Shown here: positions 7,188 to 14,971 of the stretch, piece by piece
How the letters are laid out: each line of letters begins with the position of its first letter
Position numbering within the stretch: position 1 is the stretch's first letter
Assembly (NCBI GenBank): GCA_035630615.1
Contig: DASQKI010000010.1
Coordinates: forward strand, 1-47,206
Length of the DNA: 47,206 nt
Origin: DATFRX01 sp035630615
GTDB taxonomy: Bacteria > Actinomycetota > Actinomycetes > Propionibacteriales > Nocardioidaceae
Direction: 5' to 3'
The notes under the pieces: model-generated
What the model saw: the letters and a program-made list of their open reading frames with translations, nothing else
Told to the model about the DNA's origin: nothing
Databases searched by the model: none
Made by a program: the position numbers and the translations under genes

Positions 7188-8276
7188 CTGCCTGCTGCAA
7201 CCGAGCCGCCGAACATGCCGCTGGACCTTGTGCTTCACATCGGTTCAGGCAAGACCGGCACATCGTCGATCCAGACATTTATGCACCGCAACCGAGAGCG
7301 GTTGGCTGACCTCGGGCATCTCTATCCGAAAACGCCGGGAGTGACACGGCACATTCGCCTCGGCCTGTACATCCGGCCCGACGACACCCTGGACGACTAC
7401 ATTGGCTGGCATCGGCAGCGGGCTTCGTCACCGCAAGCATTCCGTAAGTCGTTTCGACGCCGGCTATTCCGGGAGATCAACGAATCTGGGCTCTCGCGTG
7501 TCCTTTTCTCCGACGAGGCGCTCTACGGTTCGTCGAGCGAATCGCTACGACGGTTGAGCCGATTCACCCACCGGATCGCTGGCAGTCTTCGCGTCGTCGT
7601 CTACCTGCGCCGGCAGGACGACCACTTCGTGAGTCGCTACCAGCAGGTCGTGAAGGTCGGCGAGACCAGGCGGCTGACCGAGTGGGCGGCCGAGCTGGAC
7701 CATGCCAGCACCTACGACTACCACGCCCGGCTGCGCATGTGGGAGCGGCTTCTCGACCCGGACGAGTTCGTCGTACGCCGCTTCGAGAGCAGCAGCTTCG
7801 TGGACGGCTCGCTCTTGCAGGACTTCTTCGAGGCCGTGCGCATCGACGCCCGAGCCGAGGATCTGACCCAGAGCCCGATCCGAAACATCCGCCTCGACGC
7901 CGAGACCGTGGAGTTCTTCCGGCTCTACAACCTCCATCGCGTCGAGAACGAGGGAGCCCGCGTGGGGCTGATCGACAACCGGAAGCTGGTCACGCGGATG
8001 GCCGAGGTCGCCAGGGGGCCGGCGCTGACATTGCCCGCTTCTGTCCTGGACAGTTTCATGGCGCAGTGGGAGGAAGGCAACCAGGCGCTGACGCGTCGAT
8101 ACCTACGCGACGCCACCGGAGAGCTGTTCCGGATGCCTCGGAGGACCGACGACACCACGACCGAGCAGCACCTCGACCCTGCCCGGATCGACCACTTCGT
8201 CTCACTGCTGGAGTTGCCGCAGGAGGTGCATGCTCCGTTGCGCCGCATGGCCGAGCGCGAGGCGAAGGTTCGCTGA
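7188..8276 (+). CDS. P-loop sulfotransferase homologue, copy B (probable CTG start)
   Basis: Close paralogue of 1710-2798, with the 5'-phosphosulfate loop LVLHIGSGKTGTSSIQTF and the region VVVYLRRQDDHFVSRYQQVV. A stop at 7170-7172 limits the start. Only two candidates exist: ATG 7215 with no ribosome site, and CTG 7188, which sits 7 nt behind GAAAGGGA, at exactly the place where copy A uses GTG. With CTG the protein has 362 residues, the same as copy A; with ATG it has 353 and loses PAATEPP-like residues that copy A also has. I therefore annotate CTG. Function as for copy A: PAPS-dependent sulfation of an unknown glycan. Confidence 0.72.
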   Translation: MPAATEPPNMPLDLVLHIGSGKTGTSSIQTFMHRNRERLADLGHLYPKTPGVTRHIRLGLYIRPDDTLDDYIGWHRQRASSPQAFRKSFRRRLFREINESGLSRVLFSDEALYGSSSESLRRLSRFTHRIAGSLRVVVYLRRQDDHFVSRYQQVVKVGETRRLTEWAAELDHASTYDYHARLRMWERLLDPDEFVVRRFESSSFVDGSLLQDFFEAVRIDARAEDLTQSPIRNIRLDAETVEFFRLYNLHRVENEGARVGLIDNRKLVTRMAEVARGPALTLPASVLDSFMAQWEEGNQALTRRYLRDATGELFRMPRRTDDTTTEQHLDPARIDHFVSLLELPQEVHAPLRRMAEREAKVR

Positions 8277-8287
8277 GATCGCGTCCA

Positions 8288-9367
8288 TCACGTTGAGCCC
8301 GGGGTTGCGGCTCGCAGCCGGGCACGCAGCGAGCCGATCCGCTGGACGTCGCGGTAACGCTGGTCGAGCATGTCGGCGAGGGCCTCGACGGCGGCCTCGA
8401 CGAGCTCACTGTCCGTCACCGTGAGATCCACCGGATCGGTGGCCATGCCGGGCAGCAGATCAGTCAGGTCGCCGACGATGTCGTAGCCTGCGCCGGCCAG
8501 ACCGTCGACAATGCCCTTGCTCGTGTCGTGACACCAGTCGGCGAGGTCTGGCGGTAGGACTGGCCGACGTCCGCCCTGCGGCGCTAATACCTGGCGAGCG
8601 AAGTAGGCTTTCGCGATCCGGCTGTGGCCAGCGCGAGGATGCGGCAGCCGGTCGCCAAGTGCGACGTTGACCCGCCGCAGCAGCTCGGCCTGGGTTAGTC
8701 CCAGCGACTCGTTGGGCCGGGACACATCCCGGTCCAGGTCGGCGGGTTCGATGTCCAGAACGCGACAGAACCGTTGCAGCAAGAGCTCGGGATCGGCGCC
8801 GGGCGGCGGCACGGTGACGACGTGGACGCGATTGGGCGGCAGGTGACCTTGCCAGCGTTCGGCCACCGCTACCGGGTCCTGCCGATCCCAGAAGTACGCG
8901 GTCTCCCGATCGTCGTCGACGACGGCTGCGCAGAACCGGTCGTACGAGGCGACCCCGCGCTGCTGGATCTGCTGCTGCCATGCGGCCGGGATCTGCCGCT
9001 GCAGGTCGCGGACGGTGAGGATCACATGGATCTCGAAGCCGGATAGCCGGGCGCGCAGCCGGCCGGCCTGCTCGGCGGTGGCCGGCGCCAGGAGTTCGTG
9101 GGAGATGAGCACAGTCGGCGAAGTCGACTGGTTCAGCTCCGACGACAAGCGGTCCAAGACGCTGTGCGCCTCCGGCGAGTCCAGACTCGGATCGAGTTGC
9201 TCACGCACCGCGAGGGTGACGAGGAAGTGATCCTGGAAGTGACGCAGCGGCAAGAGCAGACCGGCGGTAGCCAAGCGGTCCCGGGAGGCCCACAGAGTGT
9301 CTTGCAGGAAGGTGGTGCCGGTCTTGGGGCAACCAACGTGCAGGAAGAGCCGGCGCGGCGTGGTCAC
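8288..9367 (-). CDS. Sulfotransferase-like P-loop protein
   Basis: A 359-residue protein starting at GTG 9367. RLFLHVGCPKTGTTFLQDTL at residues 6-25 is the 5'-phosphosulfate loop; the strand VILTVRDLQRQIPAAWQQQI is the counterpart of the 3'-phosphate site. The C-terminal third (SLGLTQAELLRRVNVALGD onward) matches the general plan of actinobacterial sulfotransferase-like proteins. It converges on copy B with 11 nt between stops. A TACGGT box lies 6 nt before the start, so it is probably transcribed on its own as a leaderless message even though it follows the glycosyltransferase by 78 nt. Confidence 0.75.
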   Translation of the reverse strand: MTTPRRLFLHVGCPKTGTTFLQDTLWASRDRLATAGLLLPLRHFQDHFLVTLAVREQLDPSLDSPEAHSVLDRLSSELNQSTSPTVLISHELLAPATAEQAGRLRARLSGFEIHVILTVRDLQRQIPAAWQQQIQQRGVASYDRFCAAVVDDDRETAYFWDRQDPVAVAERWQGHLPPNRVHVVTVPPPGADPELLLQRFCRVLDIEPADLDRDVSRPNESLGLTQAELLRRVNVALGDRLPHPRAGHSRIAKAYFARQVLAPQGGRRPVLPPDLADWCHDTSKGIVDGLAGAGYDIVGDLTDLLPGMATDPVDLTVTDSELVEAAVEALADMLDQRYRDVQRIGSLRARLRAATPGST

Positions 9368-9373
9368 GCGCTC

Positions 9374-9379
9374 ACCGTA
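9374..9379 (-). promoter_or_regulatory. Predicted -10 box of a leaderless transcript
   Basis: TACGGT on the minus strand, 6 nt before GTG 9367. This spacing would put transcription start on the start codon itself. No convincing -35 box is visible. Confidence 0.5.
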
Positions 9380-9445
9380 CTGCAGCCACTGGCCTCAGCG
9401 TCTGCCGACGCATCTTCGCCAGGAGGTCGCTGACGCCGGCCCTCT

Positions 9446-10660
9446 CTACGCCGGATGCACGCCGAAGCGGGCGAACGCGGCCTCCCATTGCGTCGCGATG
9501 TTCGGCATCGCGTAGGCTGCCGCGTCGGCCAGAGCCGCCGCTCCCATCCGCTGACGCAGCTCGACCGAGTCCATCAGTTCGGCCAGCGCGGCGGTGAGCG
9601 CGGTGGCGTCTCCGTCGGGGACCAGACGACCGTTGATTCCGTCCCGCACGACCTCAGCTGGACCGCGCGGACAGTCGTAGGCCACCATCGGCAGACCCAC
9701 GCTCATGGCCTCCAGCAGAACCATCGGGAACCCCTCACGCTCGGAGCTCATCGCGAAGATGGCGCTGTCGTGCAGCACGGCCGGCATCTGGTGGCTGTGC
9801 CCGCGCATCGTGACCCGACGACCGACCCCGAGCTGCTTGATCAGCTTGCGTAGCTTCGGCATCTCCGACCCGGACCCATAGATATCCAGGCGCCAGTCGG
9901 GCCGGCTGTCGACGAGCGGCGCGTACGCGGCGATCAGGCGATCGAAGGCTTTCTGCTCCTCCAGACGTCCGGCGGCGACGACGACCTTGTCGACGACCGG
10001 TGCGGCACGGTCCGCGATCGGCCAGGACAGCGCATTCGGGATCGCGGAGATCCAGGTGGCGGCGTCCGGCACGAGCTCCCGATAGTCTCGCTGGTCCCCC
10101 AGGGTCAGCGGCACGAACGCGTCCAGACCCCGGATCGCCCGACACATCATGTCCCGCTCGTCCGGGTCGCGGGTGCGCCAGACGAAGTTCATGTGGTCCT
10201 GTCCGACCTTGGCGACGCCGGAGGGCACATACGAGCCGACGAAGAGGTTCAACGCCGGCGTGGTCCCGACGACCACGTCGGACCGTACGCCACGGAGAGC
10301 CTCGATCAGCGGCTGGTCGCTAGACGCCCAGTGCCGAGGGTCCAGCGGTGCGACCGCCGAGGGTTGCTGCCGCTCGAACAACAGCTTCCTCCTGACGGCA
10401 TTGCCGTGCTCGTCCACCCCGCCCTCGGCGAGGTTGCGACGTTCGCCGTCCGGTCCGAACGGCCGCACGTCCATCACATGTCGTACGGAGATCCGCTGGT
10501 CGATCTCGAAGGCCGGCTCGGTATTGCCGCGTAGCAGCCCAATGATCTCGACGTCGAAGCCGTCGACGAGGTGGTTGGCGAGGTTGATCACGGTGCGCGG
10601 CACACCGTCGCGCCCATCGGCTCGCGGCAGCAGAAACGTTACCCGTCGCCGGCTCCTCAT
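9446..10660 (-). CDS. Family 4 glycosyltransferase (GT-B fold)
   Basis: A 404-residue retaining glycosyltransferase. The N-terminal half begins VTFLLPRADGRDGVPRTVIN, the usual acceptor-side start with a glycine-rich loop. The C-terminal half has VVVAAGRLEEQKAFDRLIAA, LDIYGSGSEMPKL, and the donor-binding EGFPMVLLEAMSVGLPMVAY with the EX7E pattern. It adds a hexose from an NDP-sugar to a lipid-linked or growing glycan at the cytoplasmic face. Start ATG 10660 lies 3 nt behind a strong GGGAGGAGG. It follows the sulfotransferase at 10674 by 13 nt, so the two are one operon, pairing a sugar transfer with a sulfation. Confidence 0.88.
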   Translation of the reverse strand: MRSRRRVTFLLPRADGRDGVPRTVINLANHLVDGFDVEIIGLLRGNTEPAFEIDQRISVRHVMDVRPFGPDGERRNLAEGGVDEHGNAVRRKLLFERQQPSAVAPLDPRHWASSDQPLIEALRGVRSDVVVGTTPALNLFVGSYVPSGVAKVGQDHMNFVWRTRDPDERDMMCRAIRGLDAFVPLTLGDQRDYRELVPDAATWISAIPNALSWPIADRAAPVVDKVVVAAGRLEEQKAFDRLIAAYAPLVDSRPDWRLDIYGSGSEMPKLRKLIKQLGVGRRVTMRGHSHQMPAVLHDSAIFAMSSEREGFPMVLLEAMSVGLPMVAYDCPRGPAEVVRDGINGRLVPDGDATALTAALAELMDSVELRQRMGAAALADAAAYAMPNIATQWEAAFARFGVHPA

Positions 10661-10673
10661 CGGCCTCCTCCCT

Positions 10674-11705
10674 TCACGGCTTCGGCCTGCGCCGCAGCCG
10701 ACGCCTGCGAGGGGCTCCGGCCGCTGGTCCCGCCGCGGCCGGTTTCACCCCTGACTTGGCTCCGTGCTTGCGGCGCCGTGGATTCGACTCAGCGGCCAGG
10801 ATGCTCGACCTCGCGACCGCCTCACATTGCTCGTAGTAGCGCACGTACTGATCACGCAGCTCGTCGAGCGACGTCGCGCGCGGGTCGTCGTCGTTGACCA
10901 CGGGATCGTCCACCAAGGCTCCCAAGTGTTGCCAGGCATCGAGCGCCAGTTGCCTGAGCGGGTCGGGCAGATCGAGTTCATCGATGGAGGAGCGGCTGCG
11001 ATGCAGCTCGGGATCGACGATCTTCGAGGCGGCCTGGATCTGGTCATCGGCGGCGCTGGGCACCAATCGCAGACGGAGCTGGCTGTCGACCCGGCGGGTT
11101 TCCTGTTGCCAGTCCGCCAGCAGCGACTCGTAGCGTACGAACGTCCGTGGGAGATCGCGCGTGGCCTGCTCGGTGAAAAGCATGCCGTTGACCCAGCCGG
11201 CCATCCTGGCGGTCACGTCACGCCGTCCGCCATAGGCGGTCCGCTTGCTCAGCATCACCTCGGCCGGATGCCGAAGCATGGTCGTGATCGCGATCGGGAG
11301 GTCGAGATCGTCGGCCGCCTTCCGCCACAGTCCGAGAAACCATGCCGTGCGGGGGTCCTTGACGATGAGGCGTGGGTGGTCCGCCAATTGGTCCCCGAGC
11401 CACGTCCGCAGCTCGGTGCCCAGAGCGTCGCGCTTGGCGGTCTGTCCGGTGGTCACCCAACCGCTCGGACGGGCATCCGCGGGACGCACTCCCAGCCGCC
11501 GGAGCAGCCGCTCGTGGAACTCGACCACCCATTTCGGCTCCTTGAATCCCCTCGGATTCGTGGGATCGGCGGCGATCTCGGGCTGCGGTACGTGCAGTCC
11601 GAGCTCCTGCACGATGGCCGTGTACAGGCTCGTACCGCTGCGCCCCTGGCCAGCCACCAAGAGCAACTGGCGCTCGGACTGTCCGTGGGGCTCGGTTTCT
11701 GGCAT
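10674..11705 (-). CDS. Sulfotransferase with basic C-terminal tail
   Basis: A 343-residue protein. QLLLVAGQGRSGTSLYTAIV at residues 13-32 is the PAPS 5'-phosphosulfate loop; ITTMLRHPAEVMLSKRTAYG near 140 is the 3'-phosphate loop with Arg and Ser. Residues from about 305 form a tail rich in Arg, Lys, Ala and Pro, which could contact an anionic glycan or the membrane; this part has no match I recognise. It probably starts the operon with the GT4 enzyme. A TAGGCT box lies 7 nt before ATG 11705. It is the outermost recognisable gene of the sulfated-glycan region on this side. Confidence 0.8.
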   Translation of the reverse strand: MPETEPHGQSERQLLLVAGQGRSGTSLYTAIVQELGLHVPQPEIAADPTNPRGFKEPKWVVEFHERLLRRLGVRPADARPSGWVTTGQTAKRDALGTELRTWLGDQLADHPRLIVKDPRTAWFLGLWRKAADDLDLPIAITTMLRHPAEVMLSKRTAYGGRRDVTARMAGWVNGMLFTEQATRDLPRTFVRYESLLADWQQETRRVDSQLRLRLVPSAADDQIQAASKIVDPELHRSRSSIDELDLPDPLRQLALDAWQHLGALVDDPVVNDDDPRATSLDELRDQYVRYYEQCEAVARSSILAAESNPRRRKHGAKSGVKPAAAGPAAGAPRRRRLRRRPKP

Positions 11706-11712
11706 GTCGAGC

Positions 11713-11718
11713 AGCCTA
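11713..11718 (-). promoter_or_regulatory. Predicted -10 box of a leaderless transcript
   Basis: TAGGCT on the minus strand, 7 nt before ATG 11705. It would start a message with no leader for the sulfotransferase/GT4 operon. Confidence 0.5.
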
Positions 11719-11785
11719 ATGCGCCCGCTCCCGGCTGTCCGGCTCAGCGTCGCGTTCGGCGCTCCAGCAGCGGTCGGCCGACCTT

Positions 11786-12595
11786 CTACGGCACCGTAAC
11801 GGTGCGCGGCTGGTGAGGCATCAGGTCCGGGTTGATGCGCTCTCCGTCAGTGTCGTACGCCCGCCACTTCAAGGTCAGCTCGGCCCCAGACTCGTAGTCG
11901 GCCGCCTTGAACCAGGTGGCCCACCAGACGTAGCCGCCGTGCACCGGCGAAGACCGCCATGGCTCCGGCCCATCGGGCGTGCCCACGCGTACCTCGACCC
12001 GATCCACGGTGCGAGCGACGCGGTAGAAGCCGGCAACCTTCCAGTATCGAGACGTGTGGTCATAGACGGCTTTGGCAAGGTATCGAGGCCGATCCAGGCC
12101 CTCTATGCGGAGGATCGGATGCGTTGGAGTCGGGGTTACTTTGTCCTCCACGCTGCGGAGATCCCCCATCTTGATGAAGAGCCGCTGACGGTCCGGCAAG
12201 GTCGCGACGATGAACGGCAGCGACTGGCGCGGACCGTCCATCCAACGTGTGTAGTGGATGGCTGAGAAGTAGTCCGGCTCGACACCGGCGGTGCGAAGCT
12301 CCTCCCTCAGCTCGGCCCTGGTCAACGATCGGAGATCGAGGGACACGGTGTTATCAGCGGGCGTCGTCGACACCGGGGGTCGTTGACCACCCGTCCGGTC
12401 ATCACCGCCGGTCAGCGCCACGGCCCCGACGGCGATCAACGCCGCCGCAGCCGCCGCCGCGATCGGTGTGATCCAGCGGATCCGTTGTCGCCCCATCACG
12501 TTTGACTCCTCCCCATTCAGCACCGACCGCAAGATCTCGTCGCGCCGGCGGGGTGGAAGCTCGCGCTCCGGTGGCAAGTGGTCGGTGCCCGTCAT
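11786..12595 (-). CDS. Single-pass membrane protein, likely anti-sigma partner
   Basis: A 269-residue protein whose ATG overlaps the sigma factor stop by 4 nt (ATGA), a typical sign of a co-translated sigma/anti-sigma pair. Residues 1-40 are cytoplasmic and charged; WITPIAAAAAAALIAVGAVAL (about 42-62, slightly over 20 with flanks) is the single membrane segment; the rest is extracytoplasmic, with a Gly/Pro-rich linker and a domain ending in LTLKWRAYDTDGERINPD that I do not recognise. There is no HxxxCxxC zinc anti-sigma motif, so the anti-sigma role is inferred from position and topology. The large outer domain could be a sensor. Confidence 0.6.
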   Translation of the reverse strand: MTGTDHLPPERELPPRRRDEILRSVLNGEESNVMGRQRIRWITPIAAAAAAALIAVGAVALTGGDDRTGGQRPPVSTTPADNTVSLDLRSLTRAELREELRTAGVEPDYFSAIHYTRWMDGPRQSLPFIVATLPDRQRLFIKMGDLRSVEDKVTPTPTHPILRIEGLDRPRYLAKAVYDHTSRYWKVAGFYRVARTVDRVEVRVGTPDGPEPWRSSPVHGGYVWWATWFKAADYESGAELTLKWRAYDTDGERINPDLMPHQPRTVTVP

Positions 12596-13173
12596 GACTG
12601 GGTCCCCTCCTCCGCGACATCGACCCTGAGCAGTCCGGCAAGTCGCTGTCGCCCCCGGAACAGTCGCGACTTGACCGTGCCCTCGGCGACGCCGAGCACC
12701 GACGCCGCCTCCGCGACTGACAGCTGCGACCACACAACCAGCTCGATCGCGTCGCGCTGCGACCGAGGCAGCCGACGCATCGCTCGGCGTACCTCGCTCA
12801 TCTGCCGCTCGTCGTCCAGCCGCTCGGCCACCAGCGGGGCGTGGTCGACCGTGTCCGGGGTCGGCCGTAGCCGGCGGAGCAATGCCGACCGCCGCCGCTG
12901 GGAGCGGAGCAGATTGGCGCACTCGTGGCCGGCCATCGTCAGCAGCAACGGTCGCGCCGACGACAATCGCAACGGCGTGAGATCGCCGCCGCGGGCGCGC
13001 CGCCACAGCGTGCCGAACGTCGCCTGCACGGCATCCTCGGCGGTCGACCACGACGCCGTACGTCGGAACACGAAGTTGTAGACCGCGTCGATGTGCCGCT
13101 CGTAGATCGCGGTCAGCGCCGCCGGGTCACCGACGCACAGCCCGCGCCAGAGCTCGACATCCGAGTCGGACAT
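12592..13173 (-). CDS. ECF-type RNA polymerase sigma factor
   Basis: A 193-residue sigma-70 family protein with region 2 (AIYERHIDAVYNFVFRRTAS, TAEDAVQATFGTLWRRA) and region 4 (RLPRSQRDAIELVVWSQLSV, AASVLGVAEGTVKSRLFRGR). ECF factors direct RNA polymerase to a small regulon on an envelope or stress signal. Start ATG 13173 follows GAGGGGGG by 6 nt; an upstream extension without a ribosome site was not used. It is followed at once by the membrane protein at 12595, its presumed regulator. Its targets cannot be read from the window. The neighbouring secreted protease and small exported protein are possible ones. Confidence 0.88.
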   Translation of the reverse strand: MSDSDVELWRGLCVGDPAALTAIYERHIDAVYNFVFRRTASWSTAEDAVQATFGTLWRRARGGDLTPLRLSSARPLLLTMAGHECANLLRSQRRRSALLRRLRPTPDTVDHAPLVAERLDDERQMSEVRRAMRRLPRSQRDAIELVVWSQLSVAEAASVLGVAEGTVKSRLFRGRQRLAGLLRVDVAEEGTQS

Positions 13174-13265
13174 GACGCCCCCCTCGGATCGCGGCCAAGA
13201 CGTCCCGTACTCAGGGTTCACACTCTGATCGGGTCCGGCCCGGCCGGCAAGGTTCCCCGTTTCGC

Positions 13266-14225
13266 TCAGTCGGCCGGCGGCGTCCAGCGATCGGTGCGTG
13301 ACATGCCAGCGGCCCGCCCCTTGGCGGCGACGACCAGAGCCATCTTGCGCGACGCCTCGTCGATCATTTCGTCGCCGAGCATCGCCGAGCCCTTCTTGCC
13401 GCCCGCCTCGGAGGTGAACCAGTCGTAGGCGTCGAGAATGTTCTCGGCGTGGTCGTAGTCCTCCTGGCGCGGGCTGAACACCTCGTTGGCCGCGTCGACC
13501 TGATCCGGGTGCAGAACCCACTTGCCGTCGAAGCCGAGCGCCGCGGCCCGATTGGCGACCCGCTTGTAGCCGTCGAGGTCGCGGATCTGGAGGTAGGGCC
13601 CGTCGATCGCCTGCTTGTCGTAGGCGCGGGCCGCCATCAAGATGCGCATCAGGATGTAGTGGTAGGCGTCGCCTACGTCATATCCCGACGGCTGCTCTCC
13701 GACGACGAGCGACTTCATGTTGATGCTCGCCATGAAGTCGGCCGGGCCGAAGATGATCGTCTCGACCCGCGGGCTCGCCGCCGCGATGGCGTCGACGTTG
13801 ATCAGGCCCATGGCGTTTTCGATCTGCGCCTCGATGCCGAGCCGGCCGACCTCGAGCCCCATCGTCTTCTCGATCTGCGTGAGCAGCGTGTCGAGCGCGA
13901 CGATCTGCTCCGGTGTCTGGACCTTGGGGAGCATGATGCAGTCGAGGTTGGCGCCGGCGCCCTCGACGACCTCGATGACGTCGCGGTAGGTCCACTCCGT
14001 CGTCCAGTCGTTGACCCGGACCGTGCGGATCCGGTCGCCCCATCCGCCTTCGTTGAGCGCCGCGACGATGTTCTTGCGGGCTTCCGGCTTGGCGAGCGGC
14101 GCGACGGCGTCCTCGATGTCGAGGAAGACCTGGTCGGCCGGCAGGCCCTTGGCCTTCTCGAGGAAACGCGGGTTGGATCCCGGCACCGCCAGGCAGGAGC
14201 GTCGAGAGCGCAGCGCTTGCGTCAT
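13266..14225 (-). CDS. HpcH/HpaI aldolase/citrate lyase family CoA-ester lyase
   Basis: A 319-residue TIM-barrel enzyme of the CitE / L-malyl-CoA lyase group. Visible motifs are PGSNPRFLEKAKGLPADQVF near the N-terminus, FLDIEDAVAP, MLPKVQTPEQ, and LGIEAQIENAMGLINVDAI followed by IIFGPADFM, which carry the acidic metal ligands and CoA-binding arginine of the family. Such enzymes cleave malyl-CoA, citramalyl-CoA or beta-methylmalyl-CoA to an acetyl- or propionyl-CoA and a keto acid. Start ATG 14225 lies 5 nt after GAGG; a GTG 6 nt upstream is less well placed. It stands alone, with no partner gene (MaoC hydratase, citrate lyase subunits) nearby, so the exact substrate is open. Confidence 0.85.
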   Translation of the reverse strand: MTQALRSRRSCLAVPGSNPRFLEKAKGLPADQVFLDIEDAVAPLAKPEARKNIVAALNEGGWGDRIRTVRVNDWTTEWTYRDVIEVVEGAGANLDCIMLPKVQTPEQIVALDTLLTQIEKTMGLEVGRLGIEAQIENAMGLINVDAIAAASPRVETIIFGPADFMASINMKSLVVGEQPSGYDVGDAYHYILMRILMAARAYDKQAIDGPYLQIRDLDGYKRVANRAAALGFDGKWVLHPDQVDAANEVFSPRQEDYDHAENILDAYDWFTSEAGGKKGSAMLGDEMIDEASRKMALVVAAKGRAAGMSRTDRWTPPAD

Positions 14226-14333
14226 GGTCACCTCGTACGTTCGGGGTCGCTCTCGGTGAGAGTAGCGAGCCGAGTACGACGAACGGCATGGCGTGGCTCA
14301 CTCGGGGCCGGCGCGCGGTCGGCGAGTCACCGG

Positions 14334-14384
14334 TACGTGACGGATGCACCGAACTCGCGCGGAATTCGGTGCACCCGTCACGTA
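14334..14384 (-). terminator. Long hairpin downstream of the small secreted protein gene
   Basis: Arms 14334-14353 and 14365-14384 are 20 nt with one mismatch around an 11-nt loop; the left arm begins TACGTGACGG. It lies just past the stop at 14403 for minus-strand transcription. No T-run follows, as is common for actinobacterial terminators. Confidence 0.6.
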
Positions 14385-14402
14385 TCGATGCGGCGAACCA
14401 CT

Positions 14403-14936
14403 TCAGGTGCGCGACACCCACTGGGTGTACTTGCCCTCGGCAGGTGCGTAGTCCTTGATCAACTCATCCGGCTTGCGCGCCGACATCATGTTGATCCGCA
14501 CCTGGTTGGGCCGCCTCAAGCAGGTCCGCGGCACCACATAGCGGAGCACGTCGCGTCGGTAGTTGACGGTCACCCGGTCCCGGCAACGGATGGTGTGATC
14601 GGGCGTGCCGTCGGCCCGCACCTTGTAGAGCTGCAACCGTGGCGACTCGACCAGATAGATGCGCGCCGCGTACTCAAGGCTCCTCCGGCCAGGGCGCACG
14701 TCGTACAGGACGAAGATCTCCTGCTGTTGGCCGCGCCGGAAGTCGCGTACCCGAACCTTGGTCGCCACGGAACGCGGGCCGTGGCTCAGCTTGACCGTCC
14801 AGATGTCCATGCGACCACCTTCGTCACCGCGGTCGCGGACGGCGGTCGACTCGGCCGCAGCCGGCACGACCGAGCCGAGGACCAGGGGAAACGCCGCGGC
14901 CGCAGCTGCGACGGCCCGGAGCAAAACTCGTGTCAT
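14403..14936 (-). CDS. Small secreted protein of unknown function
   Basis: A 177-residue protein with a Sec signal peptide: MTR, then the hydrophobic stretch VLLRAVAAAAAAFPLVLGSV, then the cleavage-like VVPAAAES near residue 28. The mature part is rich in Arg and beta-prone, with two cysteines (IRCRDRVTVNY and VVPRTCLRRPNQVRI) that could form a disulfide. It is a paralogue of the next gene upstream: both share a VVPR.CL.RP.QVR core. Start ATG 14936 follows AAAGGA by 5 nt. It lies 35 nt downstream of the paralogue. No function is assigned. Confidence 0.75.
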   Translation of the reverse strand: MTRVLLRAVAAAAAAFPLVLGSVVPAAAESTAVRDRGDEGGRMDIWTVKLSHGPRSVATKVRVRDFRRGQQQEIFVLYDVRPGRRSLEYAARIYLVESPRLQLYKVRADGTPDHTIRCRDRVTVNYRRDVLRYVVPRTCLRRPNQVRINMMSARKPDELIKDYAPAEGKYTQWVSRT

Positions 14937-14971
14937 GTCGTTCCTTTCATCGGTTCAGTTGGACCGTGACG

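Larger units (their letters stand above)
6853..8276. repeat. Duplicated block, copy B (partner 1439-2798)
   Basis: Intact counterpart of the block at 1439-2798: epimerase start on the minus strand, shared intergenic promoter region, and the paralogous sulfotransferase on the plus strand. Since the epimerase is whole here and the neighbours are coherent, this is probably closer to the original arrangement. Confidence 0.85.

Noticed and set aside
13449..14969. Plus-strand frame of 506 codons opposite the CoA-ester lyase and the small secreted protein
   Set aside because: It spans two real genes and their spacer, has no family motif, and shows shadow composition.
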